A DNA stretch of 64,000 nt from CAZAPG01 sp964486935 (GTDB lineage Bacteria > Chloroflexota > Anaerolineae > 4572-78 > J111): contig CAZAPG010000003.1 of the NCBI GenBank assembly GCA_964486935.1, positions 1 to 64,000 on the forward strand, written 5' to 3'. The position numbers and the translations under genes are program-made. Position 1 is the stretch's first letter, and each line of letters starts with the position of its first letter. A model generated the notes under the pieces. That model was not told where the DNA came from, ran no database searches, and was given only the letters and a program-made list of their open reading frames with translations. Positions 1 to 8,066 of this stretch are shown here, one piece after another.

Positions 1-5
1 GCCAT
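1..5 (-). CDS. Start of next Liv transporter gene (partial)
   Basis: An ATG on the minus strand at 5-3 follows the livH stop codon after one base and has an AAAGG ribosome-binding site at the right distance. Only five bases are inside the window. In Liv operons LivM, the second permease, usually follows LivH, so that is the expected product. This is inference from gene order alone. Confidence 0.4.
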
Positions 6-6
6 G

Positions 7-873
7 TTATAAACCTTTTATTCCAAACAACCCCGAAGGGCGCAGTAATAATACCACAGCCATAACCGCAAAAATAAGAAACAGCGAAAACTCGGGGATG
101 AACGCCTTGCCAAAAGTATCGGCCATACCAATGAGCACCGCCCCCCAAAATGCCCCCTTGAGCGAACCCAGGCCGCCGACAACAACCACCACCAGGGTGA
201 GGATGAGAATTTCAAAATCAAGGCCGGGGTAGAGCGTTCGCACGGGCGCACCTACCACGCCGGCCAGCGCGGCCAGGGCCGTGCCCAGGGCAAACACGCC
301 GGCAAACACCAGATGAATATTAATGCCCAGGCCGCTGACCATTTGCGCGTCGGACACGCCGGCCCGCACAATAGCGCCCAAACGGGTTCGCTCTAAAAAC
401 AGCCACAGCAGCGCCGCCAGCGCCAGCCCAAAGGCAATAAGCGACAACCGGTATATAGGAAAACTCAGGGCGAATACGGGAATTTGTCCGGCCAGCAGCG
501 GCGGCGGCGAAACCGACTCGACATACGCGCCCCAATTCCACTGAATCAAATCCGAGGCGATGAGCGCCAGCCCAAAGGTAAATAGTACCTGGTCCAAATG
601 GCGATGGCCGCCATACAGACGGCGCAAAAAGAAATATTCAATAAACACGCCCAAACCGCCGACCAGCAGCGGCGCAATAACCAGCGCCAGCCAGAAGTTA
701 TCTAACTGGCGCACGGCGCTCAGGCCAATGTAGCCGCCCAACAAATAGAAAGCGCCGTGGGTTAAATTGATGACGTTCATTTGCCCAAAAATCAGCGAGA
801 GACCGGCGGCCATAATAAACAACAGCATACTCGAAACCAGACCGTTGAGAAACTGGATGATAAAATTTTCCAT
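7..873 (-). CDS. livH: Branched-chain amino acid-type ABC transporter permease (LivH family)
   Basis: Inner-membrane permease of a high-affinity ABC importer of the HAAT/Liv type. The 288-residue product is about the usual LivH length and has eight or so hydrophobic segments. It carries family features such as the N-terminal GLSLIFGQMNVINLTHGAFY stretch and a late VVVVGGLGSLKGAFWG segment that contacts the ATPase. The ATG at 873 is chosen because the protein aligns from its first residues. It lies 140 bases downstream of a Liv-type binding-protein gene and one base before a further gene, giving the usual K-H-M order. Liv-type importers next to aromatic degradation genes often import aromatic acids. 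Here benzoate or a relative is possible but unproven. Confidence 0.9.
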   Translation of the reverse strand: MENFIIQFLNGLVSSMLLFIMAAGLSLIFGQMNVINLTHGAFYLLGGYIGLSAVRQLDNFWLALVIAPLLVGGLGVFIEYFFLRRLYGGHRHLDQVLFTFGLALIASDLIQWNWGAYVESVSPPPLLAGQIPVFALSFPIYRLSLIAFGLALAALLWLFLERTRLGAIVRAGVSDAQMVSGLGINIHLVFAGVFALGTALAALAGVVGAPVRTLYPGLDFEILILTLVVVVVGGLGSLKGAFWGAVLIGMADTFGKAFIPEFSLFLIFAVMAVVLLLRPSGLFGIKGL

Positions 874-905
874 AGGCGGTTACTTTAACACAACCGGGGT
901 AAGTA

Positions 906-961
906 GTAATTGGTAATTAGTAATTGATAATGCCTATACCCAATTACTAATTACCAATTAC
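906..961. repeat. Perfect 21-bp inverted repeat between livK and livH
   Basis: Arms at 906-926 and 941-961 are exact reverse complements around a 14-base spacer. Each arm is itself built of short GTAATT-like units. No T-run follows, so it is not a classical terminator. The hairpin could stabilise the upstream livK message and lower livH expression, or it may be a dispersed AT-rich intergenic repeat. Confidence 0.75.
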
Positions 962-1013
962 AAGACTCAAATATCCCGGTTAATAAATATTTTGTTTCTA
1001 TAGACGAACTTAC

Positions 1014-2246
1014 TTACCCTTTTGAGTCGTCGCCGGGGTCTACAATTTCGCCCAGGTCGGCTATAACGGAGTTCTGAATGGTTCCACCCACATTTTGAAC
1101 TTCGCGCAGATACATTTTTTGACGCGGGGCCTGAGATTTTTCATCCAGGGCAAAGGGGCCGCGCGGACTGTTAAAGCTAATGCCGCTCAGGGTGCCAATC
1201 ATATTATCCACGTTACTGGTGTCGCCCTCAACCTGGTTGAGCATTTCAACAATCACCCGGGCCGTGTCGTACCCTTGCACGGCAAACACGTTGGCTTCCT
1301 GACCTGTCCGCTCTTTGTAGGCGTTTTTGAAGGCTTCATTCTCTGCGCTGTCTAATGGCAAGGCCCAGTGCAAGGTGCTGCGCACGCCCAGCGCGGCATC
1401 GCCCTGGGCCGGCAGTACATCTTGCTCAACCATAAAACCGGCGCACAGCAGCGGAAGCTGGCCCGACAGGCCAAAATCGCTGTAGGCTTTAACAAAAGTA
1501 ACAGCCGCGCCGCCGCTGTAAAAAGAGTAAACCAGGTCGGCCCCGGCGTCGGCCAGTTCGGCCATAAAGGGGGCCGGGTCGCCCATATTGGGGAAGGGGG
1601 TTAGTTGGGTTTTTAGAACCTCGCCGCCGGCAGCTACGTAGCTATCGGTAAAGGCGGTCACGTTGTTGGCCCCGGCAGCGTAATCGGGCACGCTGATAAT
1701 GGCTTTTGTGCCCACATTTTCGGCGGCCCAACCACCGATACTCCAGGGAGCCATCCAGTTGGTAAACGAGGTGCGCCAGACGTAGGGCGTTTTCAGGCTG
1801 CGGCTCAGTTCATTGGCCCCGGCGTTAGAGCAGAGCAGCAGCTTTTTGGTTTCGGCAAAGTAGTCGCGCACGCCAACCAGCACGCCAGAGCTTACCACGC
1901 CGGTGACAAAATCGACGCCGTCCTGCTCAATTAACTTGCGGGCTTTTTGCTGGGCCACATCGGGCTTAATTTCGGTATCTTCGGTGATGATTTCAAGCTG
2001 GCGGCCCCCGGCCTCGTTGTTGACCCCTTCAAAGTACATTCTCATCGCCTCGGTGATGCTTTCGCCCAGCACGGCATAAATATCAGAGTAGGGGAGTAGC
2101 ACTCCAATTTTAATTGGCCCCGAAGCGGCCCCGCCAACGCCACACCCACTCAGCAGGGGTGAAACGGCCAGGCCGGCCCCAATAACTCCGGCCGTCTTTA
2201 AAAAATCACGACGGGTGATAAAGTAAAAATTCTTCTTTGAAGACAT
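1014..2246 (-). CDS. ABC transporter substrate-binding lipoprotein (LivK-like)
   Basis: Periplasmic-binding-protein-like receptor of the Leu/Ile/Val-binding family (type 1 fold), 410 residues. The N-terminus has a twin-arginine motif (TRRDFLK, residues 11-17), a hydrophobic stretch, and a lipobox LLSGC with Cys35, so it is probably Tat-exported and lipid-anchored. The mature part starts with PIKIGVLLPYS, typical of the family. The ATG at 2246 has a GGAGGAGG ribosome-binding site. It sits directly upstream of livH, and the benzoyl-CoA genes lie further up on the same strand. The ligand cannot be read from sequence; an aromatic acid is a reasonable guess from context. Confidence 0.92.
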   Translation of the reverse strand: MSSKKNFYFITRRDFLKTAGVIGAGLAVSPLLSGCGVGGAASGPIKIGVLLPYSDIYAVLGESITEAMRMYFEGVNNEAGGRQLEIITEDTEIKPDVAQQKARKLIEQDGVDFVTGVVSSGVLVGVRDYFAETKKLLLCSNAGANELSRSLKTPYVWRTSFTNWMAPWSIGGWAAENVGTKAIISVPDYAAGANNVTAFTDSYVAAGGEVLKTQLTPFPNMGDPAPFMAELADAGADLVYSFYSGGAAVTFVKAYSDFGLSGQLPLLCAGFMVEQDVLPAQGDAALGVRSTLHWALPLDSAENEAFKNAYKERTGQEANVFAVQGYDTARVIVEMLNQVEGDTSNVDNMIGTLSGISFNSPRGPFALDEKSQAPRQKMYLREVQNVGGTIQNSVIADLGEIVDPGDDSKG

Positions 2247-2343
2247 ATTCCTCCTCCTTGAGTCTATTGATAATAAACAGTTTGTTGCGATGATCTATTG
2301 GGCTGCTATTGAGTTAAATTTTGTGTTAGTAAAAATCACCCCC

Positions 2344-3237
2344 TTAAACTTGATAAACACTGGCATTTGACCGGCCGGTTAATTGCATTTGTTTTAAAAT
2401 AGTTTGGCGCAGTAATTTGGTTTGGCCGGTCAGGTGGTCAAGAATGGAGAAATGATTGGCGTTGGGAACCGGCAGGTGGGTGATTGGCAACGGGTGTTTT
2501 TGCCAGGCGTCAACAAGCTCCTGACTTTGGGCGTGATATTCGTTAGACTCCAGCCCGCCAACCGTCACAATCAACGGGCTATGGCCGGCGGGCAAGAGAA
2601 ATACAGGGCTGTTTTGACGAGCCATTGCCTGGTCCATTGCCAAAACATCATTTAGGTAACACAGCCGAATCGGTTCAAGGTTAAACAGGCCGCTGATGGC
2701 GCAGCCGCCTTTGATCAATTGATTGGGCAGGGACTCATCGAGCTGCGGCCAGTGAGTGGTTATTAACATCGCCACAATGTGTCCCCCCGCCGAGTGGCCG
2801 GATATGTAGATTTTATCAGGATTGGCATCGTAATCTGCTAAATGGCGGTACAACCAGGCCATAGCCCGGCGGCAAGCATCGACCAGTTGGGTCATTGTTA
2901 CCTGGGGCATCAGCGGGTAGTTAACCAGTACGGTGGTAATACCCTGGCTCACAAAGCTTTCGGCAATAAAATGAAAAACGGACTTGTCCATGGCCTGCCA
3001 GTATCCGCCGTGAAAAAACACCTGTACCGGGGCGTCGCTTTGGCCGGCCGGGAAAATGTCAAGCTGTTCGCGTTGGTGGTTGCCGTATGGCAGGTTTGCG
3101 ATAATCGCGCTTTTTTGCCTGACTGCCTGGCTTTGCTGCTGCCATTGCGCAACAATTTGGGCAAAATCGGGAACAGCGGCCCGATTATTATACTGTTTAT
3201 CTAAATCTTCTTGCGTGTATTGCTTATAGATAATCAT
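2344..3237 (-). CDS. Alpha/beta hydrolase, kynurenine formamidase-like
   Basis: Serine hydrolase of the esterase/lipase superfamily, about 297 residues. It has the oxyanion motif HGGYW (about residues 76-80), the nucleophile elbow GHSAGG (147-152, Ser149), and a late His in ANHFSILDH. The N-terminal TQEDLDKQYNNRAAVPD segment is typical of KynB/BNA7-type arylformamidases, which hydrolyse N-formylkynurenine. The ATG at 3237 is preferred over an in-frame TTG three codons upstream; neither has a clear ribosome-binding site. It lies between the benzoyl-CoA operon and the Liv importer. Such hydrolases also act on other aryl esters and amides, so feeding an aromatic acid into the pathway is only a suggestion. 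Confidence 0.8.
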   Translation of the reverse strand: MIIYKQYTQEDLDKQYNNRAAVPDFAQIVAQWQQQSQAVRQKSAIIANLPYGNHQREQLDIFPAGQSDAPVQVFFHGGYWQAMDKSVFHFIAESFVSQGITTVLVNYPLMPQVTMTQLVDACRRAMAWLYRHLADYDANPDKIYISGHSAGGHIVAMLITTHWPQLDESLPNQLIKGGCAISGLFNLEPIRLCYLNDVLAMDQAMARQNSPVFLLPAGHSPLIVTVGGLESNEYHAQSQELVDAWQKHPLPITHLPVPNANHFSILDHLTGQTKLLRQTILKQMQLTGRSNASVYQV

Positions 3238-3620
3238 ATATTGCAAACACAGCGCAAATTATGAGAGTAAGGCAGATGGTTTAAGGGGCCGCCGGCGGCG
3301 CGGAGAGTTGGGGCCGCCAACCAGAGGTTTTCCCCACTATCCTCCCCTGTACGCATTTTACAAAACCGGCGGATTTTACAGGAGAAAATTGGGAAAATGG
3401 AAACAACCAGAATCACACCTGGCGTTTCCCCAAAAATGCCCCTAAAGGATGTTGCAGTTATTGTATCCATCGCCTCCATTGCCAATTTCTACGCTAACTG
3501 GGGGCTAGCAGAACCACTAGAGGGTATTATAGAATGTACATCGTTTTGGGTAACGAACGATGAGGCGATTGTAACACCTATCAATTAAGGAGTCAAATTA
3601 CATAGAATCTGGCCGTTTTT
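3238..3620. other. Intergenic region between had and the formamidase-like gene
   Basis: About 380 bases without a convincing gene. A 63-codon plus-strand open frame at 3397-3588 has no recognisable similarity. A small hairpin with 7-bp arms (3539-3545/3556-3562, CATCGTT/AACGATG) has no T-run and could be an operator. No clear terminator follows had, so read-through into the downstream genes is possible. Confidence 0.5.
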
Positions 3621-4646
3621 TCAACCCATCACCACCACCGAGCGGATGCCCCGGCCCTGACGCAGGGTGTCAAAGGCCTGATTAATCTGCTCAAGCTGAA
3701 AGCGGGCGGTGACCAACTCCTTTACCTTGATTTTGCCGCTGCGGGCCAACTCAATTACTTTGGGGTATTCCGAGGCCGGGCAGCCCAGCGAGCCAACAAT
3801 TTCCATCTCCCGGTACATGGTTCGCCCGCTGTTCAGCGTCATTGGTTTGGCGCTGTAACCCACCAGCACCAGCCGCCCGCCGTTGCGCGTGCCGGCAAAG
3901 GCCGCTTCCTGCGTGGCCGGCAGGCCAATGGCTTCAAAGGAGACATCAGCCCCGCCGCCCGTAAGCTTGCGGATTTCCTTGTCGACGCGCTCCACCTGGC
4001 TTGAGTTGATAACGGCTGCCGCGCCCAGTTTTTTGGCCCATTCCAGCTTTTCGTCAACAATATCAACCGCAATCACCTGCGCTCCGGCGGCGGCGGCCAT
4101 TTGCACCACGTTAAGCCCGATACCGCCGCAGCCAAACACCACCACCGCATCGCCCGGCTTCACCCGCCCCCGATTGATCACGGCCTGGTAGGGCGTAGTG
4201 ATGGCATCGGCAATAATGCTGCTTTCAATCAGGGGCAGCTCCGAAGGCAGGGCAAAAAGCGTATGCTGGCTTACGGCAATGTACTCGGCAAACGCGCCGT
4301 CGATATTGTTGCCAAACATCACCATCTGGTCGCAAATATTCTCCCGACCCCGGCGGCAGGCATCGCACACGCCGCAGCCATACACCGCCGGCAGCAGCAC
4401 CCGGTCGCCTGCTTGCCAGCGAGTCACCCCTGCCCCCACTCCGGCGACAATGCCGGAGGCCTCGTGCCCCAAAATGAGCGGCGGTTTTTTGAAGGTAGGC
4501 ACATTGTGGTCGGTGTAATGCAGGTCGGTGTGACACACCCCGCAGGCGGCCACTTTAACCAATACCTGGTCCGGCCCCGGTTGGGGCGTGGGTACATCTT
4601 CAATTTTAAACGGCTGGCCGGGACCATGAAACATTGCTGCCTTCAT
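3621..4646 (-). CDS. had: 6-hydroxycyclohex-1-ene-1-carbonyl-CoA dehydrogenase
   Basis: Zinc-dependent medium-chain alcohol dehydrogenase, 341 residues, that oxidises the 6-hydroxy intermediate to 6-oxocyclohex-1-ene-1-carbonyl-CoA with NAD+. Visible features are the catalytic zinc ligands Cys35 and His61-Glu62 (GHE), the structural zinc cysteines 91, 94, 97 and 105, and the Rossmann motif GCGGIG at 172-177 with Asp195 suited to NAD. The general fold is certain. The specific substrate follows from its place as last gene of a benzoyl-CoA reductase operon, directly after dch (the Azoarcus name is bzdX). The ATG at 4646 has a GGAGG site nine bases upstream. Confidence 0.88.
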   Translation of the reverse strand: MKAAMFHGPGQPFKIEDVPTPQPGPDQVLVKVAACGVCHTDLHYTDHNVPTFKKPPLILGHEASGIVAGVGAGVTRWQAGDRVLLPAVYGCGVCDACRRGRENICDQMVMFGNNIDGAFAEYIAVSQHTLFALPSELPLIESSIIADAITTPYQAVINRGRVKPGDAVVVFGCGGIGLNVVQMAAAAGAQVIAVDIVDEKLEWAKKLGAAAVINSSQVERVDKEIRKLTGGGADVSFEAIGLPATQEAAFAGTRNGGRLVLVGYSAKPMTLNSGRTMYREMEIVGSLGCPASEYPKVIELARSGKIKVKELVTARFQLEQINQAFDTLRQGRGIRSVVVMG

Positions 4647-4698
4647 GGGTGATTTCCCTCCTCAGTTTAGATTAATTACTGCTTCTTCAATCCAAAAT

Positions 4699-5469
4699 CT
4701 ATTTGTCTTGCCATAGCGGGGGGCGTTTTTCCATAAAAGCGGCCAGCCCCTCGTGGGCATCGTGAGCCTGCATCATCTCTTCAAGATAGAGATGTTCCAC
4801 CTGGCGCAAGGCCTGTTCAAACGACACGCCTTCACCAATCCGGGTAGCGCGGCGGGTATAGCGTAAAATGGCGCCGCTCTGTCCGGCCAGCTTGCCGGTC
4901 AGCTCGGCAGCAGCGGCGGCCAGTTCTTGGGGCGGCGCAAGCCGGTTGACCAGTCCCAGCCGGTGCGCCTCGGCGGCAGCGATGGTTTCACCGGTCAACA
5001 GCAACTCCAGCGCGGCGCGCGCGGGGATGAGTCGCGGCAGCACAACCGCCGCAATCGGCGGAAAGACGCCCACCTTGATTTCCGGTTGCCCAAACTTGGC
5101 CCGCTCCGAAGCCACAATCATATCGCAAAAAATAGCCAGCTCGCAGCCGCCGCCCAGCGCCGCCCCGTTGACTACGGCCAGCGTGGGAATATTCAACCCG
5201 GCCAGCAGCCGGAAGATGTGATGAAACCGGGCAATCATCTCGCGTACTTTGTCGGCGGTGTGGTCGGCCACATCCACGCCGGCGGAAAAGGCTTTGCTGC
5301 CTTCTACGGCCTCGATAACCAGCACCCGCACATTGGGTTGCTCTTGCAGGCTTTCCAACGCTGCGGCTATCTCGGCCATTATTTCAAGATTGAGGATGTT
5401 GAGCGGCGGACTATTGAGAATGAGCCGGGCAGTGTGGTTGTCAATTTGAAAAATTATTCTTGAGGGCAT
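4699..5469 (-). CDS. dch: Cyclohexa-1,5-diene-1-carbonyl-CoA hydratase
   Basis: Crotonase-superfamily hydratase, 256 residues, adding water to the diene made by benzoyl-CoA reductase to give 6-hydroxycyclohex-1-ene-1-carbonyl-CoA. It shows the CoA-binding and oxyanion elements FSAGVDVADHT and NGAALGGGCELAIFCD, and a GQPEIKVGVFPP stretch that I recognise from Dch/BzdW proteins rather than ordinary enoyl-CoA hydratases. Its ATG lies one base after the stop codon of the hemerythrin gene, which implies translational coupling. had follows 52 bases downstream. The assignment is strengthened by the complete pathway context. Confidence 0.9.
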   Translation of the reverse strand: MPSRIIFQIDNHTARLILNSPPLNILNLEIMAEIAAALESLQEQPNVRVLVIEAVEGSKAFSAGVDVADHTADKVREMIARFHHIFRLLAGLNIPTLAVVNGAALGGGCELAIFCDMIVASERAKFGQPEIKVGVFPPIAAVVLPRLIPARAALELLLTGETIAAAEAHRLGLVNRLAPPQELAAAAAELTGKLAGQSGAILRYTRRATRIGEGVSFEQALRQVEHLYLEEMMQAHDAHEGLAAFMEKRPPLWQDK

Positions 5470-5470
5470 G

Positions 5471-6313
5471 CTATAGCCCCATTTTTTCTGCCACCTTGGC
5501 CACTTCTTCCTGGCTCAAAATAGATTGGGCCGAGGGAAAGAGTATCTGGTTTTCCTTGTCAATGTGGTCGCGCAGCATGTAAATGATGTTGTAGGCCGAC
5601 TCGGCAATGGCGCCGGCGTTGTCGGGGGCGTTGGGGCTGTTGAGCAGCGCCTCCAGCCGGTCTTCCTCGGCCCAAAGCTCCTCGTGGTCGCCCAACAGCG
5701 AACCAAGCAGGCTTTGCAGGTCTTCCTCTTTGTCCCACAACTCGCGGTGCTCTTCGACAATTACGTCGATAATGCTGGGCGAGGGCATGTAGGGGCCAAG
5801 CACCGGAAACAGCGCGTCTTCCTCTTTCTGGTTGTGGGCTTTAACTTCGGTTTTGATAAACTCGTTGGCCTCGCGGATGAGCCGCAGCGCCTCGGCCGAG
5901 TAACCGCTCCGGCGCAGACTGTCGGCCCCCTGCTCCATTTTTTCCAGCGCGGCCAGGCCGTGGTTGTGCTCTTCAACAAAAACGGCAAAGGGGTCTTTGG
6001 GCATCGGTTTTGCTCCCTTTCTGGTGTAAATGGTTTGAAACTTCAGCATAGCCAACAGTTGACAATCGCCGCAATCGTCGTCAAACTCGTCGGCCTCAAC
6101 CGGTTCGGTCAGCACTTCAAAGCCCAACTGCTCGTAGAGTTCCGTAGCTTCTTTTATTTGACGCGCATCGCCAATGAATCGCCGCTCCCAGCCGGCGGCA
6201 ATCAATTGGGGGTTGGGCGCAAGCTGCGCCTCCGATAGCATCCGGTGGGCTTCCTGCTGCACAATCGCGCCTAGTTTTTGAGCGTTGGGTTGCTGCGGGT
6301 TGTCTTTGGCCAT
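5471..6313 (-). CDS. Hemerythrin-domain protein with N-terminal CGDC module, inside the benzoyl-CoA operon
   Basis: A 280-residue protein with two parts. Residues about 35-100 form a module I cannot name, with an acidic run followed by CGDC (81-84) and an FQTIYTRKG strand. Residues 110-262 are a four-helix hemerythrin/HHE domain with likely di-iron ligands His116/His118, His160, Glu164-165, His189, His250 and Glu254. Hemerythrins bind O2 or NO or sense redox state. The gene sits between bzdQ (18 bases upstream) and dch (one base downstream), so it is co-translated with oxygen-sensitive benzoyl-CoA reductase. A role in oxygen scavenging, sensing, or iron-sulfur repair is inference. The CGDC pair could be a redox switch or a metal site. 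Confidence 0.82.
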   Translation of the reverse strand: MAKDNPQQPNAQKLGAIVQQEAHRMLSEAQLAPNPQLIAAGWERRFIGDARQIKEATELYEQLGFEVLTEPVEADEFDDDCGDCQLLAMLKFQTIYTRKGAKPMPKDPFAVFVEEHNHGLAALEKMEQGADSLRRSGYSAEALRLIREANEFIKTEVKAHNQKEEDALFPVLGPYMPSPSIIDVIVEEHRELWDKEEDLQSLLGSLLGDHEELWAEEDRLEALLNSPNAPDNAGAIAESAYNIIYMLRDHIDKENQILFPSAQSILSQEEVAKVAEKMGL

Positions 6314-6331
6314 GCTGCTGCGCTCCGGTGG

Positions 6332-7153
6332 TCAGGCGGCTACCGGCAGCCGCCCCTCATCGTTTAATTTTTGCAGACGCTGGTGGCCCAGCATGGCCGC
6401 GCCCAGCGCGCCCATAAACTGCACCAGTTCGCCCTGGGGCACATTGACTTCGGTTTGCAATTCTTCGCGAACCACATCGACCATTTTTTGGAAGCGCAGA
6501 ATCCCGCCGATGAGCGTAAATTCCGGCTCCATACGCACCCGCTTCATCAACTGCACCGAGCGCCCCACCAGCGAGACAATAGCCCCGTACATGATATCGG
6601 CGGGACTCATTCCTTCTGACAGGTGGTTAATCACTTCCGACTCGGCAAAGACGGCACACACGCCAGAAATGGGCACCGAGTCTTTGGAGGTTGCCACCAG
6701 CGGGCCAATTTCTTCGGTGGTGTAGCCCATATAGCGGGCCGTTTTTTCCAGAAACGCGCCGGTTCCGGCAGCGCACTTGTCGTTGAGTCGAAAAGATTTG
6801 ACCTTGGCCGCCTCATCCAGCCGGCTGGCCTTCATGGTTTGGCCGCCCACATCCAGAATGGTGCGGGTATTGGGAAAAAATAGAGAGACGCCCTTGGCGG
6901 CAGCGGTCAGGTCTGTCACCTGCACGTTGCTGATTTGCACCTGATGACGGCCAAAGCCGGTGGCTACAACATACCCCACCTCATTTTTGGATAACCCGGC
7001 TTCGGCCAGCGCCCGCTCAAAGGTGCGCTCCGAGATTTCGGCCAGCTTAAAGCCGGTGCGCTCCATAGCCGTACCCACAATCTGGTTGTTTTCGTTTAAA
7101 ATCAGGGCCTTGGTGTAAGTCGAACCAATATCAATGCCTGCGGTGTAAATCAT
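6332..7153 (-). CDS. bzdQ: Benzoyl-CoA reductase ATPase subunit Q (BzdQ/BcrD-like)
   Basis: One of two ASKHA-fold ATPase subunits of class I benzoyl-CoA reductase, coupling ATP hydrolysis to low-potential electron transfer. It has 273 residues, with the phosphate-1 motif DIGSTYTK (8-15), a DVGGQTMKA motif (101-109), and cysteines 127 (NDKCAAGTG) and 166 (GVCAVFAESE), which in this family hold the [4Fe-4S] cluster bridging the two ATPases. The short length of both ATPases fits the Azoarcus Bzd type rather than Thauera, where BcrA is over 430 residues. Its ATG overlaps the bzdP stop as ATGA, with AAGGAGG just upstream, so translation is coupled. The P/Q assignment follows gene order N-O-P-Q. 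Confidence 0.9.
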   Translation of the reverse strand: MIYTAGIDIGSTYTKALILNENNQIVGTAMERTGFKLAEISERTFERALAEAGLSKNEVGYVVATGFGRHQVQISNVQVTDLTAAAKGVSLFFPNTRTILDVGGQTMKASRLDEAAKVKSFRLNDKCAAGTGAFLEKTARYMGYTTEEIGPLVATSKDSVPISGVCAVFAESEVINHLSEGMSPADIMYGAIVSLVGRSVQLMKRVRMEPEFTLIGGILRFQKMVDVVREELQTEVNVPQGELVQFMGALGAAMLGHQRLQKLNDEGRLPVAA

Positions 7154-7962
7154 AATAGTGCCTCCTTTTTGGGAACCCGGCTGGACAGAATGTGGTCCAG
7201 CGCAAACAGGGCCGCGCCCAGCGCGCCCATAAAGTGCGACTCCTCGCTGACGTTCACCTTCATCCCCAGGCCCTGCCTCAGCGCGTCGACCATAGCCGCA
7301 TTGCGGGCCACGCCGCCGGTAAACGTCACTTCATCTTCAATGCCGACCCGCCGCAGCAGCCCAATGGAGCGGGCGGCGATGGATTTGTGCACCCCAAACA
7401 AAATATCCTCAATTTTTTTGCCTTTGCCCAGCCAGGATAGCACCTCGGATTCGGCAAAGACGGTGCAGGTAGTGCTGATTTTGACCGGGCGCTCGCCGCG
7501 CAGCGAGGTGGGGCCAAGCTCGTCCAGCGGAATTTCCAGCGCGCTGGAGGCTGCCCCCAAAAAGCGGCCCGTGCCGGCGGCGCACTTGTCGTTCATGCAA
7601 AAATCAAGAATTTCGCCGGTGGCCGACACGCGGATGGCCTTGGTATCCTGCCCGCCCATATCTACCACGGTGCGGGTGTTGGGGAACATGTGAACCGCGC
7701 CGCGCCCGTGGCAGCTAATTTCTGTAACCTGGGTGTTGCCAAAGGTTACTTTGTAACGCCCGTAGCCCGTACCGATGACATATTCCACTTCCTCTTCGCG
7801 GATATCGCCGTTGTTGAGCGCCTGTTGAAAGGCGTTTTCGGCGGCCAGAATAACGTTGGCTCCGGTATCGGTCAGGGCGCGGCTAACAATCTCTCGTTTC
7901 TCGTTAATGATGACTGCTTTGGTTTGGGTGGACCCTACATCCACGCCGGCTGCGTAGGCCAT
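7150..7962 (-). CDS. bzdP: Benzoyl-CoA reductase ATPase subunit P (BzdP/BcrA-like)
   Basis: Second ASKHA ATPase of the reductase, 270 residues and clearly paralogous to the next gene. It has DVGSTQTK (8-15), DMGGQDTKAI (101-110), and the cluster-ligating cysteines 127 (NDKCAAGTG) and 166 (TTCTVFAESE). Relatives outside this complex are the activators of 2-hydroxyacyl-CoA dehydratases. Those are excluded here because two different ATPases and two large subunits stand together with dch, had and oah. The start at 7962 has an AGGAGG site. The gene ends in a four-base overlap with bzdQ. Confidence 0.9.
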   Translation of the reverse strand: MAYAAGVDVGSTQTKAVIINEKREIVSRALTDTGANVILAAENAFQQALNNGDIREEEVEYVIGTGYGRYKVTFGNTQVTEISCHGRGAVHMFPNTRTVVDMGGQDTKAIRVSATGEILDFCMNDKCAAGTGRFLGAASSALEIPLDELGPTSLRGERPVKISTTCTVFAESEVLSWLGKGKKIEDILFGVHKSIAARSIGLLRRVGIEDEVTFTGGVARNAAMVDALRQGLGMKVNVSEESHFMGALGAALFALDHILSSRVPKKEALL

Positions 7963-7981
7963 CGTTAAAACCTCCTGGTTT

Positions 7982-8066
7982 CAATTTTGGATTTTGGATT
8001 TATGATTTTGGATTATCAGCCCGGTGAGGGCCGCAATCGGAAATCCAAAATCTAAATCTAAAATTG
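7982..8066. repeat. Imperfect inverted repeat between bzdO and bzdP
   Basis: A left arm at about 7982-8014 made of ATTTTGGATT units is answered by a right arm at about 8041-8066. A GC-rich middle (CAGCCCGGTGAGGGCC) can fold on its own. The right arm runs into the last codons of bzdO. It is the only gap over 90 bases among the four reductase subunit genes. It could be a dispersed repeat or could tune the ratio of ATPase to hydratase-like subunits. Confidence 0.6.

Noticed and set aside
3539..3562. Terminator after had
   Set aside because: The hairpin has only 7-bp arms, is not followed by a T-run on the minus strand and lies 60-80 bases upstream of the had end on the wrong side of a usual 3' end signal.
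3397..3588. A 63-codon plus-strand frame between had and the formamidase-like gene
   Set aside because: The possible ribosome-binding site is 13 bases from the ATG, no family similarity is visible, and nothing around it supports expression.
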